From Mesonia algae (GTDB taxonomy: Bacteria > Bacteroidota > Bacteroidia > Flavobacteriales > Flavobacteriaceae), in the NCBI RefSeq assembly GCF_003253545.1, contig NZ_QKYV01000001.1:204484-268483 (forward strand): DNA of 64,000 nt, given 5' to 3'. Below the pieces are notes generated by a model that had not been told where the DNA came from, did not search any database, and saw only the letters and a list, made by a program, of their open reading frames with translations. Below, one piece after another: positions 17,159 through 26,427 of the stretch. A program made the position numbers and the translations under genes. The number at the start of each line of letters is the position of its first letter. Positions within the stretch are counted from its first letter, which is position 1.

Positions 17159-18472
17159 ATGAAGCAAATTTTAGGATTCTCTAAATTAAGTAAAGACGAA
17201 AAAGTAGAATGGCTAACCCAAAATTACTTTAAGGATAGTGAAAATGCTACTTATTTATTGAAACAATATTGGAACGACGATAAAAAATTACAGAAGCTCC
17301 ATGATGAGTTTACCGAAAACACCATTTCTAATTATTACCTCCCTTTTGGAGTAGCTCCAAATTTTAATATCAACGGAGAAATTTATGCTCTTCCTATGGC
17401 AATAGAAGAAAGCTCTGTTATTGCTGCTGCTAGTAATGCTGCAAAATTTTGGGGTGATAAGGGTGGATTTAAAGCGAACGTTATTGACACCAGAAAGGTG
17501 GGGCAAGTTCATTTTTTATCTTCTCAAAACTTCCCGGCGTTAGAGCAATTTTTTAATGAGTCAAAAAGCTTAATTTTTAATCGCCTCCAACCTCTCACCA
17601 AAAATATGGAAAAAAGAGGAGGTGGAGTTTTAAGCTTAGAACTTCGAGATAAGACTTCCGCATTAGCGAATTACTATCAAATTCATGCTGAGTTTGAAAC
17701 TTTAGACGCTATGGGAGCCAATTTTATTAATTCCTGTTTAGAGGAAATTGCTGCAACATTAAAAGAAGAAGCTGCTAAATATTTTAACGCTAGCGAAGAC
17801 CAACAGCCCTTAGAGATTATCATGAGCATACTTTCTAATTATGTTCCTAATTGTATCGCCACAGCCGAGGTTTCTTGTCCTGTTGAAGATTTACTTCCAA
17901 ATAAGGAAGATGCTCAACATTTTGCTCATAAATTTATTGAAGCTGTTAATATCGCTAAAGCGGAACCTTACAGAGCTGTTACTCATAATAAAGGAATTAT
18001 GAATGGTATTGATGCGGTTGTTCTTGCCACAGGGAACGATTTTAGAGCCGTTGAAGCTGGCATACATGCCTATGCATCAAGAAACGGACAGTACAGCAGC
18101 TTAACTTCTGCTAAAGTAGAAAACGGAAAGTTTACTTTTTCTATAGAAATTCCTTTAGCTTTGGGTACAGTAGGAGGACTTACCAATTTACATCCTTTGG
18201 TTAAATTGGCATTAGAAATGTTAGGAAACCCTTCTGCTAAAGAACTTATGAAGATTGTTGCGGTAGCTGGTTTAGCTCAAAATTTTGCAGCCATAAAATC
18301 ATTGGTAACGACGGGTATTCAAGAAGGACATATGAAAATGCACCTTATGAATATTCTTAACCAATTTAATGCTAGCCCTTCCGAAAAGCAAGAAGTTAAG
18401 GCTCATTTTAAAAACAACACCGTTTCTCATAGTGCCGTAGTAGAAGTCTTAGAAAAATTAAGAAATGCATAA
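17159..18472 (+). CDS. Hydroxymethylglutaryl-CoA reductase, class II type
   Basis: A cytosolic enzyme of about 437 residues that reduces HMG-CoA to mevalonate (or runs in reverse) in the mevalonate route to isoprenoids. Seen: EESSVIAAASNAAKFW (catalytic glutamate region), DAMGANFINSCLEEI, a lysine in the TAEVSC to NKGIMNGIDAV stretch, and the dinucleotide motif GTVGGLTNLHP. The frame extends back to a GTG at 17138, but ATG 17159 is preferred because the -7 promoter box occupies 17131-17138 and MKQILGFSKLSKDEK is a typical start for the family. The GHMP kinase gene overlaps its end by 8 bases, so the two are coupled in translation. Confidence 0.95.
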   Translation: MKQILGFSKLSKDEKVEWLTQNYFKDSENATYLLKQYWNDDKKLQKLHDEFTENTISNYYLPFGVAPNFNINGEIYALPMAIEESSVIAAASNAAKFWGDKGGFKANVIDTRKVGQVHFLSSQNFPALEQFFNESKSLIFNRLQPLTKNMEKRGGGVLSLELRDKTSALANYYQIHAEFETLDAMGANFINSCLEEIAATLKEEAAKYFNASEDQQPLEIIMSILSNYVPNCIATAEVSCPVEDLLPNKEDAQHFAHKFIEAVNIAKAEPYRAVTHNKGIMNGIDAVVLATGNDFRAVEAGIHAYASRNGQYSSLTSAKVENGKFTFSIEIPLALGTVGGLTNLHPLVKLALEMLGNPSAKELMKIVAVAGLAQNFAAIKSLVTTGIQEGHMKMHLMNILNQFNASPSEKQEVKAHFKNNTVSHSAVVEVLEKLRNA

Positions 18473-19406
18473 AACTTATTATGCTCACGGAAAGCTACTA
18501 ATTACAGGAGAGTACCTTGTTCTCGATGATGCAAAGGCTTTGGCATTGCCTACCAAATTGGGACAAAAATTAAGCGTAAAAAACACCGACAAATCTGGTA
18601 TTAAATGGAGTAGTTTTTTAGCAGATGGTAGCTTATGGTTTTCTCAAGAATTTAATTTTGATAATCAACAGATCTATTATAGAATAAAGAAAGAAAACCT
18701 CAAAAATGAAGATGTCATTAAAAACTTGAACTTCATTTTACAAGAAGTTTTTAAGCTTTCTTCAAAATTAGATTTTAAGAACGGATACGAAATTAATTCT
18801 TTTTTGGAATTTCCAAGAGATTGGGGATTAGGCTCCTCTTCTACATTAATTCATAACCTATCTCAATGGGCACAAATTAACCCTTACCAGCTGCTTAAAA
18901 AGACTTTTGGAGGCAGCGGTTATGATATCGCTTGCGCGGATAGAAACACTCCCATAATTTACCAGAGAAATGAAGAAAATCCGTTTGTAAAATCAGTCTC
19001 GTTTCAACCAAACTTTAACGATCAAATTTTCTTTGTTTATTTAAATCAGAAAAAGAATAGCAGAGAAGCCATTCAGCATTATAGATCATTAGATCAGGTT
19101 GCTAAAAAAGAGGCTACAATAGAAATTAATAAGATTACAGATAGTATTCTTGACCCAACTATAGGTCTATCTAAATTTGAACAACTCATTAATAAGCACG
19201 AAGAAATTTTATCTAAAGTATTAAAAACACCTACTATTAAAGAACAGTTATTTAAAAACTATAAAGGAAGCATTAAAAGCCTTGGAGGATGGGGTGGTGA
19301 TTTTATTTTGGTTACAGGAAGTTTCAAGATGATGTCTTATTTTAAAGACTTAGGCTACACTACCATTATTCCATTTAGTGAAATGGTTTTTAATAATAAT
19401 ATGTAA
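18465..19406 (+). CDS. GHMP-family kinase of the GYDIA type (mevalonate pathway context)
   Basis: A 313-residue kinase with the GHMP N-terminal start AHGKLLITGEYLVLDDAKAL, the ATP-binding loop DWGLGSSSTLIHNL, the segment GGSGYDIACADR that names the GYDIA branch, and a late glycine motif SLGGWGGDFILVTG. GHMP kinases phosphorylate mevalonate, phosphomevalonate, galactose, homoserine and similar small alcohols. The overlap with HMG-CoA reductase strongly suggests mevalonate or phosphomevalonate as substrate; the sequence alone does not decide which. A strong bidirectional hairpin terminator follows 65 bases downstream. Confidence 0.92.
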   Translation: MHKTYYAHGKLLITGEYLVLDDAKALALPTKLGQKLSVKNTDKSGIKWSSFLADGSLWFSQEFNFDNQQIYYRIKKENLKNEDVIKNLNFILQEVFKLSSKLDFKNGYEINSFLEFPRDWGLGSSSTLIHNLSQWAQINPYQLLKKTFGGSGYDIACADRNTPIIYQRNEENPFVKSVSFQPNFNDQIFFVYLNQKKNSREAIQHYRSLDQVAKKEATIEINKITDSILDPTIGLSKFEQLINKHEEILSKVLKTPTIKEQLFKNYKGSIKSLGGWGGDFILVTGSFKMMSYFKDLGYTTIIPFSEMVFNNNM

Positions 19407-19470
19407 CCCAAAAACTAGTTAAGTATACACTATAATTAATCAAAGTGTAAATACCTATTTTACTAAAAAT

Positions 19471-19500
19471 AAAAAGTCCGCTAAAATAGCGGACTTTTTA
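19471..19500. terminator. Bidirectional intrinsic terminator
   Basis: AAAAAGTCCGCTA and TAGCGGACTTTTT form a perfect 13-base-pair stem with an AAA loop, with runs of A before and T after. It lies between the convergent GHMP kinase and PpiD-like genes and can end both transcripts. Confidence 0.92.
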
Positions 19501-19519
19501 TTTTTATAGAATTTAAAGA

Positions 19520-21631
19520 TTAATAGAAGTTAGCTCTATTATCTTCAATTTCAGCACTGCTTTTTAAAGCCTCAACTAAACGAGTTGTTGCTTGAGCAGC
19601 ACGTTCTTTTGTTTTTCTTGCAGCGATCATTCTGTAAGAGTTAAGTGGTGCAGCTTCAGTTCTATTAGTAACCTCTACTACATAAACTCCTTTTTCTCCT
19701 GCAATTGGCTTGCTTACTTTTCCTTTTTCCAAGAAAAATGCAGCTCCTACAACTTTAGGCTCAGACGTTGCTCCTGGCAAAACTGGACTGCTTAGATTTA
19801 CAGCAGAAGCAGTTTCTACAGATGATTTTTGATTAGATGCTATTTCTGATAAAGTACTTCCAGAAATTTTATCTTTAATCATTTTAGCTTGCTTTTCTTT
19901 TCTAATGATCGGTGTTACTGTTGCAGAAGCTTCCTCTACGCTCATCAATCCTTTCTCATTTTTAGCAGTTACCTGCGCTACTACATAACCATTTGGCAAG
20001 TCAAATCTTCTAATATCACCTGTAGCTGTTTCTTCGTTAAAAGACCACTGTACAATTCTTCTTTGATTTCCTATACCTCTTAAAGCTTCTTCCATCGCTT
20101 TAATTCCTTTTACAGGTCTTACTTCGTAACTGTTTTCTTTAGCTACCTCATCAAAACCTTTATCCGCTGCAGCGATTTCAAATTTTGTAGTTGTTGCGAA
20201 TAAGTCGTTAGTAGTTTTTTCTGAAGGCTCAATTTCTTTACTTAAAGTAACCACTTTTACCGCTTTTTGTGTCGCTTTTGCTTCCTCAATTAACACAACG
20301 TGGTAACCGTATTCTGTATCTACAACTCCGTATTTCTCTGAACTTGAATCAAAAATATAATCAATAAATTTTGAAGAAGTCGTATTTCTATAATTTACCC
20401 ATCCTAAATCTCCACCATTCTCTTTAGAAGTAGTATCTGATGAATAATCTTTTGCTAAGTTAGCAAATAAAGAATCATTTGATTTTACTTGAGTAACAAT
20501 ACTATCAGCTAATTTCTTAGCTTCTTCTTTTGTTCTTTCTAAATCACTTCCTACAGGACTATCTTTATGAGCTACTAAAATGTGAGCTGCTTTCACAGAG
20601 TCTGTTAATTGCTTTACTCCAGTTACTTTAGTTACTTTCCAAAAACCTCCTTCTTTATAAGGACCAAATGTTTGTCCTTCAGAAAGACTGAAAATTTGTT
20701 CAGCATTATCTTTATTTAATTCGTCTTTAAAAGTAAAACGCTCTTCATAAGGAAGATCTGAAAACTCATTCACAAATTCTTCGTTATTAGATGTTTTTGC
20801 AAAACCGTCTAACATTTCGTTAGCTTGAGAAACCTCATTGTATTCCTCACGGTCTTTCATCAATTTTTCTAATGCTACTTTCGTATCAGCGTCATCTTTA
20901 ACAGAAGCTTTTTCTTCAAAGAATACATATTGAATATCTCTAGAAGCTTCTACTTCATATTTATCTTTATGATCTTTTAAATAACTTTTAATTTCGTCTT
21001 TAGAGACCTCAATCTCACCAACAGTTTCATAAGGAATTTTCACGAATTTTAAGTCGATATTATCATTCTCCATTTTGTAAGCCTGCTCTCCTTCTAATAA
21101 AGTTGCTCCAACTCCCGCTCTCACCATGTTATAGTAAATAGAAGCTTTTGCTTGCTTTGCAGCACTTTCTTCTACAGCTAACCATTGCTGATAAGCTTCT
21201 GGAGAAGTAGCTTTAAGATTTGCTACATATTCACGCATTACAGCAAAATCAAATAAACCAGCTTCATTCATGAAGTTTTGATTTCCTGTAAACTGACGCT
21301 TTAAAATATTATTGATTTGCCCTTGACCAACCTCAATATCTAATTCATCTAACTGCTCATCTAATAGAGTTTCTTGTAATTTATTCTCCCAAACTCTATT
21401 TACAGCTTGCGCAGTAGTTACGTTTCCTTGACCATTACGCTGTACAGCTTCTACTTGTCTTGCAAAATCTTCTCTAGAAATTTCGTTACCGTTTACTACG
21501 CCAACATTGCTTTGATTTTTTGAGAAACCACTGTTTCTAATTACATCTGCTAACACAAATGAAAACAATGCTAATGCAATAATTACGATCAAAAAAACCG
21601 AACGTTGCCTTATTTTATTTAATACTGCCAT
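19520..21631 (-). CDS. Peptidylprolyl isomerase, SurA/PpiD type
   Basis: A 703-residue inner-membrane-anchored periplasmic folding factor. One N-terminal helix (about residues 11-30, VFLIVIIALALFSFVLADVI) anchors it. An alpha-helical SurA_N-type chaperone domain (about 35-240) follows. A parvulin/rotamase domain is seen at about 340-455 (VKAAHILVAHKDSP, NGGDLGWVNYRNT, GYHVVLIEEAK), then a long C-terminal region. The architecture is that of PpiD, which helps outer-membrane proteins leaving the Sec translocon. It is the last gene of the leftward operon that starts at coaX, 97 bases after the CorC/HlyC gene. A TATATTTA box in that gap may give it an extra promoter. Confidence 0.95.
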   Translation of the reverse strand: MAVLNKIRQRSVFLIVIIALALFSFVLADVIRNSGFSKNQSNVGVVNGNEISREDFARQVEAVQRNGQGNVTTAQAVNRVWENKLQETLLDEQLDELDIEVGQGQINNILKRQFTGNQNFMNEAGLFDFAVMREYVANLKATSPEAYQQWLAVEESAAKQAKASIYYNMVRAGVGATLLEGEQAYKMENDNIDLKFVKIPYETVGEIEVSKDEIKSYLKDHKDKYEVEASRDIQYVFFEEKASVKDDADTKVALEKLMKDREEYNEVSQANEMLDGFAKTSNNEEFVNEFSDLPYEERFTFKDELNKDNAEQIFSLSEGQTFGPYKEGGFWKVTKVTGVKQLTDSVKAAHILVAHKDSPVGSDLERTKEEAKKLADSIVTQVKSNDSLFANLAKDYSSDTTSKENGGDLGWVNYRNTTSSKFIDYIFDSSSEKYGVVDTEYGYHVVLIEEAKATQKAVKVVTLSKEIEPSEKTTNDLFATTTKFEIAAADKGFDEVAKENSYEVRPVKGIKAMEEALRGIGNQRRIVQWSFNEETATGDIRRFDLPNGYVVAQVTAKNEKGLMSVEEASATVTPIIRKEKQAKMIKDKISGSTLSEIASNQKSSVETASAVNLSSPVLPGATSEPKVVGAAFFLEKGKVSKPIAGEKGVYVVEVTNRTEAAPLNSYRMIAARKTKERAAQATTRLVEALKSSAEIEDNRANFY

Positions 21632-21728
21632 TTTTGAATATGAATTTGTCTAAATATAGTGGGCGAAAATAAGATAATTACCGAAACTATAAAACAGAAA
21701 TTCCTTAAAAAGTTAAAGAATATTAAAA

Positions 21729-23018
21729 TTAGTCTTCTTCAATCGGTTGAATTTGTACTAATTCTATTTTTGTGTTAGAAACTTCTAAGATTAAAATCTT
21801 AAAACCATCGATGGTTACCTGACCGTTTTTCTCAGGAATTTCTTCAGTATGATGCACGATAAAACCCCCTAAAGTTTCATAGTTTTCTCCTTCAGGAAGA
21901 TTTAACTTATAAGTTTCATTAATATAGTCTACTTCCATTCTTGCTGAAAACCTATACGTACCGTTGCCTAAATCTTCTTCTATTAATACTACAGGATCGT
22001 GTTCATCTTCAATTTCACCAAAAAGCTCTTCCACAATATCTTCAACAGTCATAATTCCACTCGTCCCACCATATTCATCTATCACTACCGCTATGCTTTT
22101 TCTTTTTTTGATAAGAATATTAAGCACGTCTTTAACCAACATAGTTTCTGGCACATATAGAACCGGCATCATAATGGTCTTAATGTCTTTTGGTTTCTTG
22201 AATAAATCAAAAGAATGGATATACCCTACGATATCATCATTAGTTTCTTTATAGACTAAGATTTTACTAAGTCCTGTTTCCGTAAAGATGTTGATTAAAT
22301 TTTTTGGGGATTCTGAAACATCTACCGCTATAATTTCGGTACGTGGTATCATCACTTCACGTGATTTTACTTCAGAAAATTCTAATGCATTTTTAAAAAT
22401 CTGTATTTCTGAATCGATATCATCGTCTTCTTCAACCGAATCCATTTGTTCATTAATATAATTTCCTAGTTCTACTTTACTGAAGGCAAGCTGGACTTCA
22501 TCCCCATCGGTTTTAAATAAAAATTTGAGAACCAAATCGGAAATCCAGATTATAAATGAAGAAACAAATGTAAAAAGCAAGTAAAATAGGTATGCTGGGA
22601 AGGCAAAAAACTTAAGTAGGTTGTTGGCGTAAATCTGAAAAAATACTTTTGGAAGAAATTCTGCCGTAAATAAAATCACCAATGTCGAAATAATAGTTTG
22701 ACTTATTATTAATCCATCGGTAAACCAATAATTAAGAAAGGCGTTTTCTAACGGGACTTGCGCTGTTAACAATTCTACCAATAGATCTCCCATAAAAAAA
22801 CCATACACAACTAAAGCAATATTATTGCCCACCAACATGGTTGCTATAAATTTTGAAGGTTTTTTGGTAAGCCTCGCCAATACATTAGAAAGAAAACTAC
22901 CTTGTTTTTTTTCTATTTCAATATGAATTTTATTGGCCGAAACATAAGCGATTTCCATACCAGAGAAAAACGCCGAAAGGATTAAGGAAAGAACAATTAT
23001 AAGTATATCTACTTCCAT
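21729..23018 (-). CDS. CorC/HlyC family transporter-like protein (DUF21, CBS pair, CorC domain)
   Basis: A 429-residue inner-membrane protein. The N-terminal DUF21 domain (about 1-185) has four hydrophobic segments starting ILIIVLSLILSAFFSGMEIAY. A CBS pair (about 210-330) includes MIPRTEIIAVDV and VVIDEYGGTSGIMTVEDIVEELFGEI, and a CorC_HlyC domain (about 345-425) ends the protein. Such proteins, often named hemolysins, act in magnesium or cobalt efflux. GldE of gliding motility has the same layout, but no gldD or other gld gene is nearby, so the general name is safer. It follows the 64-residue membrane protein with no gap. Confidence 0.93.
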   Translation of the reverse strand: MEVDILIIVLSLILSAFFSGMEIAYVSANKIHIEIEKKQGSFLSNVLARLTKKPSKFIATMLVGNNIALVVYGFFMGDLLVELLTAQVPLENAFLNYWFTDGLIISQTIISTLVILFTAEFLPKVFFQIYANNLLKFFAFPAYLFYLLFTFVSSFIIWISDLVLKFLFKTDGDEVQLAFSKVELGNYINEQMDSVEEDDDIDSEIQIFKNALEFSEVKSREVMIPRTEIIAVDVSESPKNLINIFTETGLSKILVYKETNDDIVGYIHSFDLFKKPKDIKTIMMPVLYVPETMLVKDVLNILIKKRKSIAVVIDEYGGTSGIMTVEDIVEELFGEIEDEHDPVVLIEEDLGNGTYRFSARMEVDYINETYKLNLPEGENYETLGGFIVHHTEEIPEKNGQVTIDGFKILILEVSNTKIELVQIQPIEED

Positions 23019-23213
23019 TTATGGTTGATTACGTTGTTCTATTTTTTTCCTGAATTTCCTTTTAAAGAAATACATAAAAATAGCTAAGGCTACAAAGAAA
23101 ATAAACACATAGGCTCTATCTCTATCTACACTCCAAATTCTATAAGATTCAAATGCAAAAAACGCGGCAATTACCAAATACGCATACTCAAAATATTTAA
23201 AAAATCTCATCAT
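23019..23213 (-). CDS. Small two-helix membrane protein, unknown function
   Basis: A 64-residue protein with two membrane helices (about 8-22 and 34-50) and a strongly basic tail (FKRKFRKKIEQRNQP). Its stop is directly next to the start of the CorC/HlyC gene, and its start lies one base after the end of lptC, so it is embedded in the operon. I recognise no named family. Its conserved-looking position between lptC and the CorC/HlyC gene suggests a real gene rather than a chance frame. Confidence 0.75.
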   Translation of the reverse strand: MMRFFKYFEYAYLVIAAFFAFESYRIWSVDRDRAYVFIFFVALAIFMYFFKRKFRKKIEQRNQP

Positions 23214-23214
23214 A

Positions 23215-23778
23215 TTATTCTGTCTCTTCTACTATTTGTACTCCTTTATTGGATCTAGATATGAATTTATCAAATTTTTCATTAGCATCAAAGCCTTCAC
23301 CTTCATTTAAAGCTCCGTTGTTTAACTTTACATTATAGTTAATATCTGAAAACACCCAACCTCGTTGTTGATCCCAATATAACTGTTTTGCTTTAAGCAC
23401 AGTACTATCTGCAGTGGTAATTACTACGTTGCCTTGCAAATCTACCAAATCTGTTTGCTCATACATAATTCCATAGTCGGCTATAATGGTATTTTTTTTA
23501 TCCTCTTCATCGAAGAAATCTAATTCTAATCCATCAGGAAACTCTCTGTAAGAAAAATCTAAATGCGTAAAGTCTTTCATTAACGGCGTTCTCAAATTAG
23601 CTTTAACCTTTCCGCTATCGGTATAAAAGAGATTAATTCCCTTACCTGCAGTTTGAGGCTTCCCCTCATCTAAATCCCACTTTCTTACTTCATTAAGCCG
23701 GTCTTGACAAGAAAAAAGCATTGTCGCGAAAAGTATCACGACAATGCTTAAAATATGATTTCGATATGTTTGCAACAT
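23215..23778 (-). CDS. lptC: LPS export protein LptC (YrbK family)
   Basis: A lipoprotein-like protein of 187 residues from Met16 of the longest frame. That Met gives a proper signal (MLQTYRNHILSIVVILFAT) with cysteine in LFSCQD. The longer frame would start at 23823 inside the upstream TPR gene. The body is beta-rich (KGINLFYTDSGKVKANLRTP, DYGIMYEQTDLVDLQGNVVI, DSTVLKAKQLYWDQQRGW), as in the OstA/LptC jellyroll that passes lipopolysaccharide from LptBFG to LptA in the periplasm. The TPR gene ends 5 bases upstream. LptA, LptB, LptF and LptG genes are not in the window. Confidence 0.85.
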   Translation of the reverse strand: MLQTYRNHILSIVVILFATMLFSCQDRLNEVRKWDLDEGKPQTAGKGINLFYTDSGKVKANLRTPLMKDFTHLDFSYREFPDGLELDFFDEEDKKNTIIADYGIMYEQTDLVDLQGNVVITTADSTVLKAKQLYWDQQRGWVFSDINYNVKLNNGALNEGEGFDANEKFDKFISRSNKGVQIVEETE

Positions 23779-23783
23779 CTTAA

Positions 23784-25157
23784 TTATATAGATGGTACTC
23801 TTACATTTTCTCCAATCCAACATCCAATTTTAATCGTTGAACCTTCCTCAACACCTTCTTGGAATATATCAGATTTTTGTGGAGCTCTTCCCCTATAGCT
23901 ACTTGCAGTTTGACTTGCTGTAGACTGAATAGAAGGATCTACTCTACCTGCTCTATCTGCATAATCTGCCGCCAACCAATATACTGCTCTTTTATTAAAA
24001 GCTGAATCACCACAAGTATTTACACTAGAAGCATACATGCTTGCAATTTGTAAGTAAGCTACTCCTAAAGAAGGCTGGAAATTTAACGCTTTCTTGTAAT
24101 AGTTTCTCGCTGTAGAAAAACTACCTTTAGCTTTATAGTTACCAGCAATTTTCATATAAACTCTAGCTTTATCTAAGTTATTATCTTCCAACTCAGCACT
24201 TTGGTTATAGTATTCTAATGCTTTCGCAGATTTACCATCTTTGGCAGCTAACTGACCTAAATAAAGAGCCGATTTTGCAGAAGGTTCTGCTGTATGCAAT
24301 GCTTCAACTAATTTAAAGAAAATAGGGTCATCTGTACAATCTTTAGCTGAAAGCCTTTTAGCAGCTCTTTGCAACCATTCTACATTAGTTTTCTTAGCAT
24401 CAAAATCTTTGTTGTATAATGGGATTAAGTTATCACAATCTGCTCTTTCACCTAACAATCCATTAATACCCGCTTTAATTTTACTAAAGTTAGATAAATA
24501 GATTTCAGAATTTTTAAGCGTTCTAGCATCGCTAGAATTTAACTTCTCTCCCTCTTCCTGCTTTTTCAATAAAGGTTCTGCTTGTTTTGCACGAGATACT
24601 TCCTGCTCTTCAATCTTTTTAATTAATTCATCATAAAGATTAAATACATCTTGTAACTCTTTCTTTCCAGTATCTTGTAACTCTACCATGATATTAAAGT
24701 AAACATACAAAGCTCTAGGATCTTTGAAAGACTCTTTATCTTCTTTCCAAGCTTTATCGAACATCGCCAACTGCTCTTCCTTAGTACCCATATTATTATC
24801 GTACATAGCTTCACCAATGTTGGCATAAGTTGCACCAACCTCAGTTTTACCTGGATGGTTTTTAAGTCTTAACTTATAGTTTTCGATCAACGCTTCCGCG
24901 GAAGCTTTCTTCTCACCCTCTGGCGCATTTTTAGCAAAATGCTTAAGCATACGCTCCCCATATTGATACAATGCAAGATTTCCATCTTGGCAGTTCTTAA
25001 TTAACTTGTCGTAATGTGGCTTTGCTGCCTTATAATCTTTTATTTTTGCACTTTGAGAGAACAATGATAGTTCGGTATTACAATCTACCTCCTGTGCACT
25101 TGTTACTCCTGCACTTAAAAAAATTCCTGATAATAAGATTAAGAATTTAGTTTTCAT
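23784..25157 (-). CDS. Secreted tetratricopeptide repeat protein
   Basis: A 457-residue protein with a signal peptide (about 1-21, ending TSAQ) and a helical repeat body. Clear TPR units lie near residues 290-380, for example SAKALEYYNQSAELEDNNLDKA, KGSFSTARNYYKKALNFQP and LGVAYLQIASMYASS. Two cysteines near the N-terminal repeats and others later could form disulfides in the periplasm. TPR proteins act as binding scaffolds; the partner is unknown. The gene sits in the envelope operon between an outer-membrane barrel and lptC, so an outer-membrane assembly role is plausible by context only. Confidence 0.88.
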   Translation of the reverse strand: MKTKFLILLSGIFLSAGVTSAQEVDCNTELSLFSQSAKIKDYKAAKPHYDKLIKNCQDGNLALYQYGERMLKHFAKNAPEGEKKASAEALIENYKLRLKNHPGKTEVGATYANIGEAMYDNNMGTKEEQLAMFDKAWKEDKESFKDPRALYVYFNIMVELQDTGKKELQDVFNLYDELIKKIEEQEVSRAKQAEPLLKKQEEGEKLNSSDARTLKNSEIYLSNFSKIKAGINGLLGERADCDNLIPLYNKDFDAKKTNVEWLQRAAKRLSAKDCTDDPIFFKLVEALHTAEPSAKSALYLGQLAAKDGKSAKALEYYNQSAELEDNNLDKARVYMKIAGNYKAKGSFSTARNYYKKALNFQPSLGVAYLQIASMYASSVNTCGDSAFNKRAVYWLAADYADRAGRVDPSIQSTASQTASSYRGRAPQKSDIFQEGVEEGSTIKIGCWIGENVRVPSI

Positions 25158-25185
25158 AGTTGAATATAGTTATTGTTTTGTTTAT

Positions 25186-26427
25186 TTAATCGAATCTTCT
25201 TCTGACAAACCATTTGTCATTTAAGGAAAGGCTTAAAAATACGTTTACAAATTGCTCTTGTACTAAATTGTTAGATGTCGTACCTCTTTGCCCGTACTCT
25301 ACTCCCAAATTTACATTGGTTAAAAAGTTTCCTGCTGGTAGACCTACTCCAAAAGATATGCCAAACTCATTTACATCTTCATTGTTTATGTTTAAACCGG
25401 TTTCTTCATATCTAACTCCAGCTCTGTAAACAATTCTTTTAAAATAACTTGTAATATCATTATAATTCGGAATATAATACCCTCCCAATTTGTAGCTGTT
25501 TGCATCTTTATAAACCACATTATTTAACTCAAAAGATCTATTAGTAAAATCGCTTGAAGATTTTTTACCATATTCTATTCCTGCAAACCATTTTCTAGGC
25601 TGCCCTATTCCTCCACCCACTTTCAATTCTGATGGAAGAGTTAACTCACTGTCTTCAACTTCTAAATCTCTCAAATCAGCAATAATCTCATCATTATCTG
25701 AATTTAAAAGCAATGTCGCCAATTGCCTCTCATTTTCAGAATCTATTTTAGTTGCTGGAGAGAAACTAGCAGAACCTGTAACTTGCAATCCCGACTCTAA
25801 AAGCTTTTCGTATTGCGCACCAAAATTAACTTTAAATCCGCTAAGGTCAGATCTATTGGTTTCTCTAGTACCAAATTGAAGGCCATCTTGAAAAAGAAGA
25901 TTCTTATTTTTGATATTACCAAAATTATAACTCCCTTCAACTCCCACACGTAACTCTTTAGTAACTTCATAACCGGCTGCTAGAAAAAGTTTATTAAGAC
26001 CTCCACTACCAGTAAATCTACTTGAGCTTTCACCTGTAATATCTTCTAACTCATAACCTACAGATGTATAAGGAATGACCCCCAGACCAAATCCTAGTTT
26101 ACCGGCAGGAAATGCCATTGCTAAATAATCAAAGGTTGTAGATGAAGCTTTATCTGATGAATTTGAACTTTCTAAGTTAACTGTAGAGTGAGAACCTCCC
26201 AATGCATAAGTTGTCAAACCCAATTTACCATAACCCGCTGGGTTTTGAAGGTTAATATGAATACTATCTGAAGCAATACTTATGCCCCCCATAGCTCTAT
26301 TTTCTGCTGTACCATTAAATTTATTGAGTCCTACTCCAAAAAAAGAATATGGAGATGAAGTATTCTCTTGTGCATTTACTAATACTGAAAATAACAGTAA
26401 TGTAAAAAAAATTGTTTTCTTAATCAT
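25186..26427 (-). CDS. Outer-membrane beta-barrel protein (FadL/OmpP1-like)
   Basis: A 413-residue protein with a signal peptide (about 1-19, ending VNAQ). Then comes SPYSFFGVGLNKFNGTAENRAMGG, which matches the plug-like N-terminus of flavobacterial outer-membrane channel proteins, followed by alternating beta strands and an aromatic C-terminal strand (FVNVFLSLSLNDKWFVRRRFD). Family assignment to FadL/OmpP1-like channels is moderate; a general outer-membrane protein is safe. Its start overlaps the coaX stop by 4 bases (ATGA on the minus strand), so translation is coupled. The TPR gene follows after 28 bases. Confidence 0.82.
   Translation of the reverse strand: MIKKTIFFTLLLFSVLVNAQENTSSPYSFFGVGLNKFNGTAENRAMGGISIASDSIHINLQNPAGYGKLGLTTYALGGSHSTVNLESSNSSDKASSTTFDYLAMAFPAGKLGFGLGVIPYTSVGYELEDITGESSSRFTGSGGLNKLFLAAGYEVTKELRVGVEGSYNFGNIKNKNLLFQDGLQFGTRETNRSDLSGFKVNFGAQYEKLLESGLQVTGSASFSPATKIDSENERQLATLLLNSDNDEIIADLRDLEVEDSELTLPSELKVGGGIGQPRKWFAGIEYGKKSSSDFTNRSFELNNVVYKDANSYKLGGYYIPNYNDITSYFKRIVYRAGVRYEETGLNINNEDVNEFGISFGVGLPAGNFLTNVNLGVEYGQRGTTSNNLVQEQFVNVFLSLSLNDKWFVRRRFD

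Noticed and set aside
21729..23018. Naming the CorC/HlyC protein as gliding protein GldE
   Set aside because: No gldD or other gliding gene is adjacent and the shared domains do not tell the two apart.
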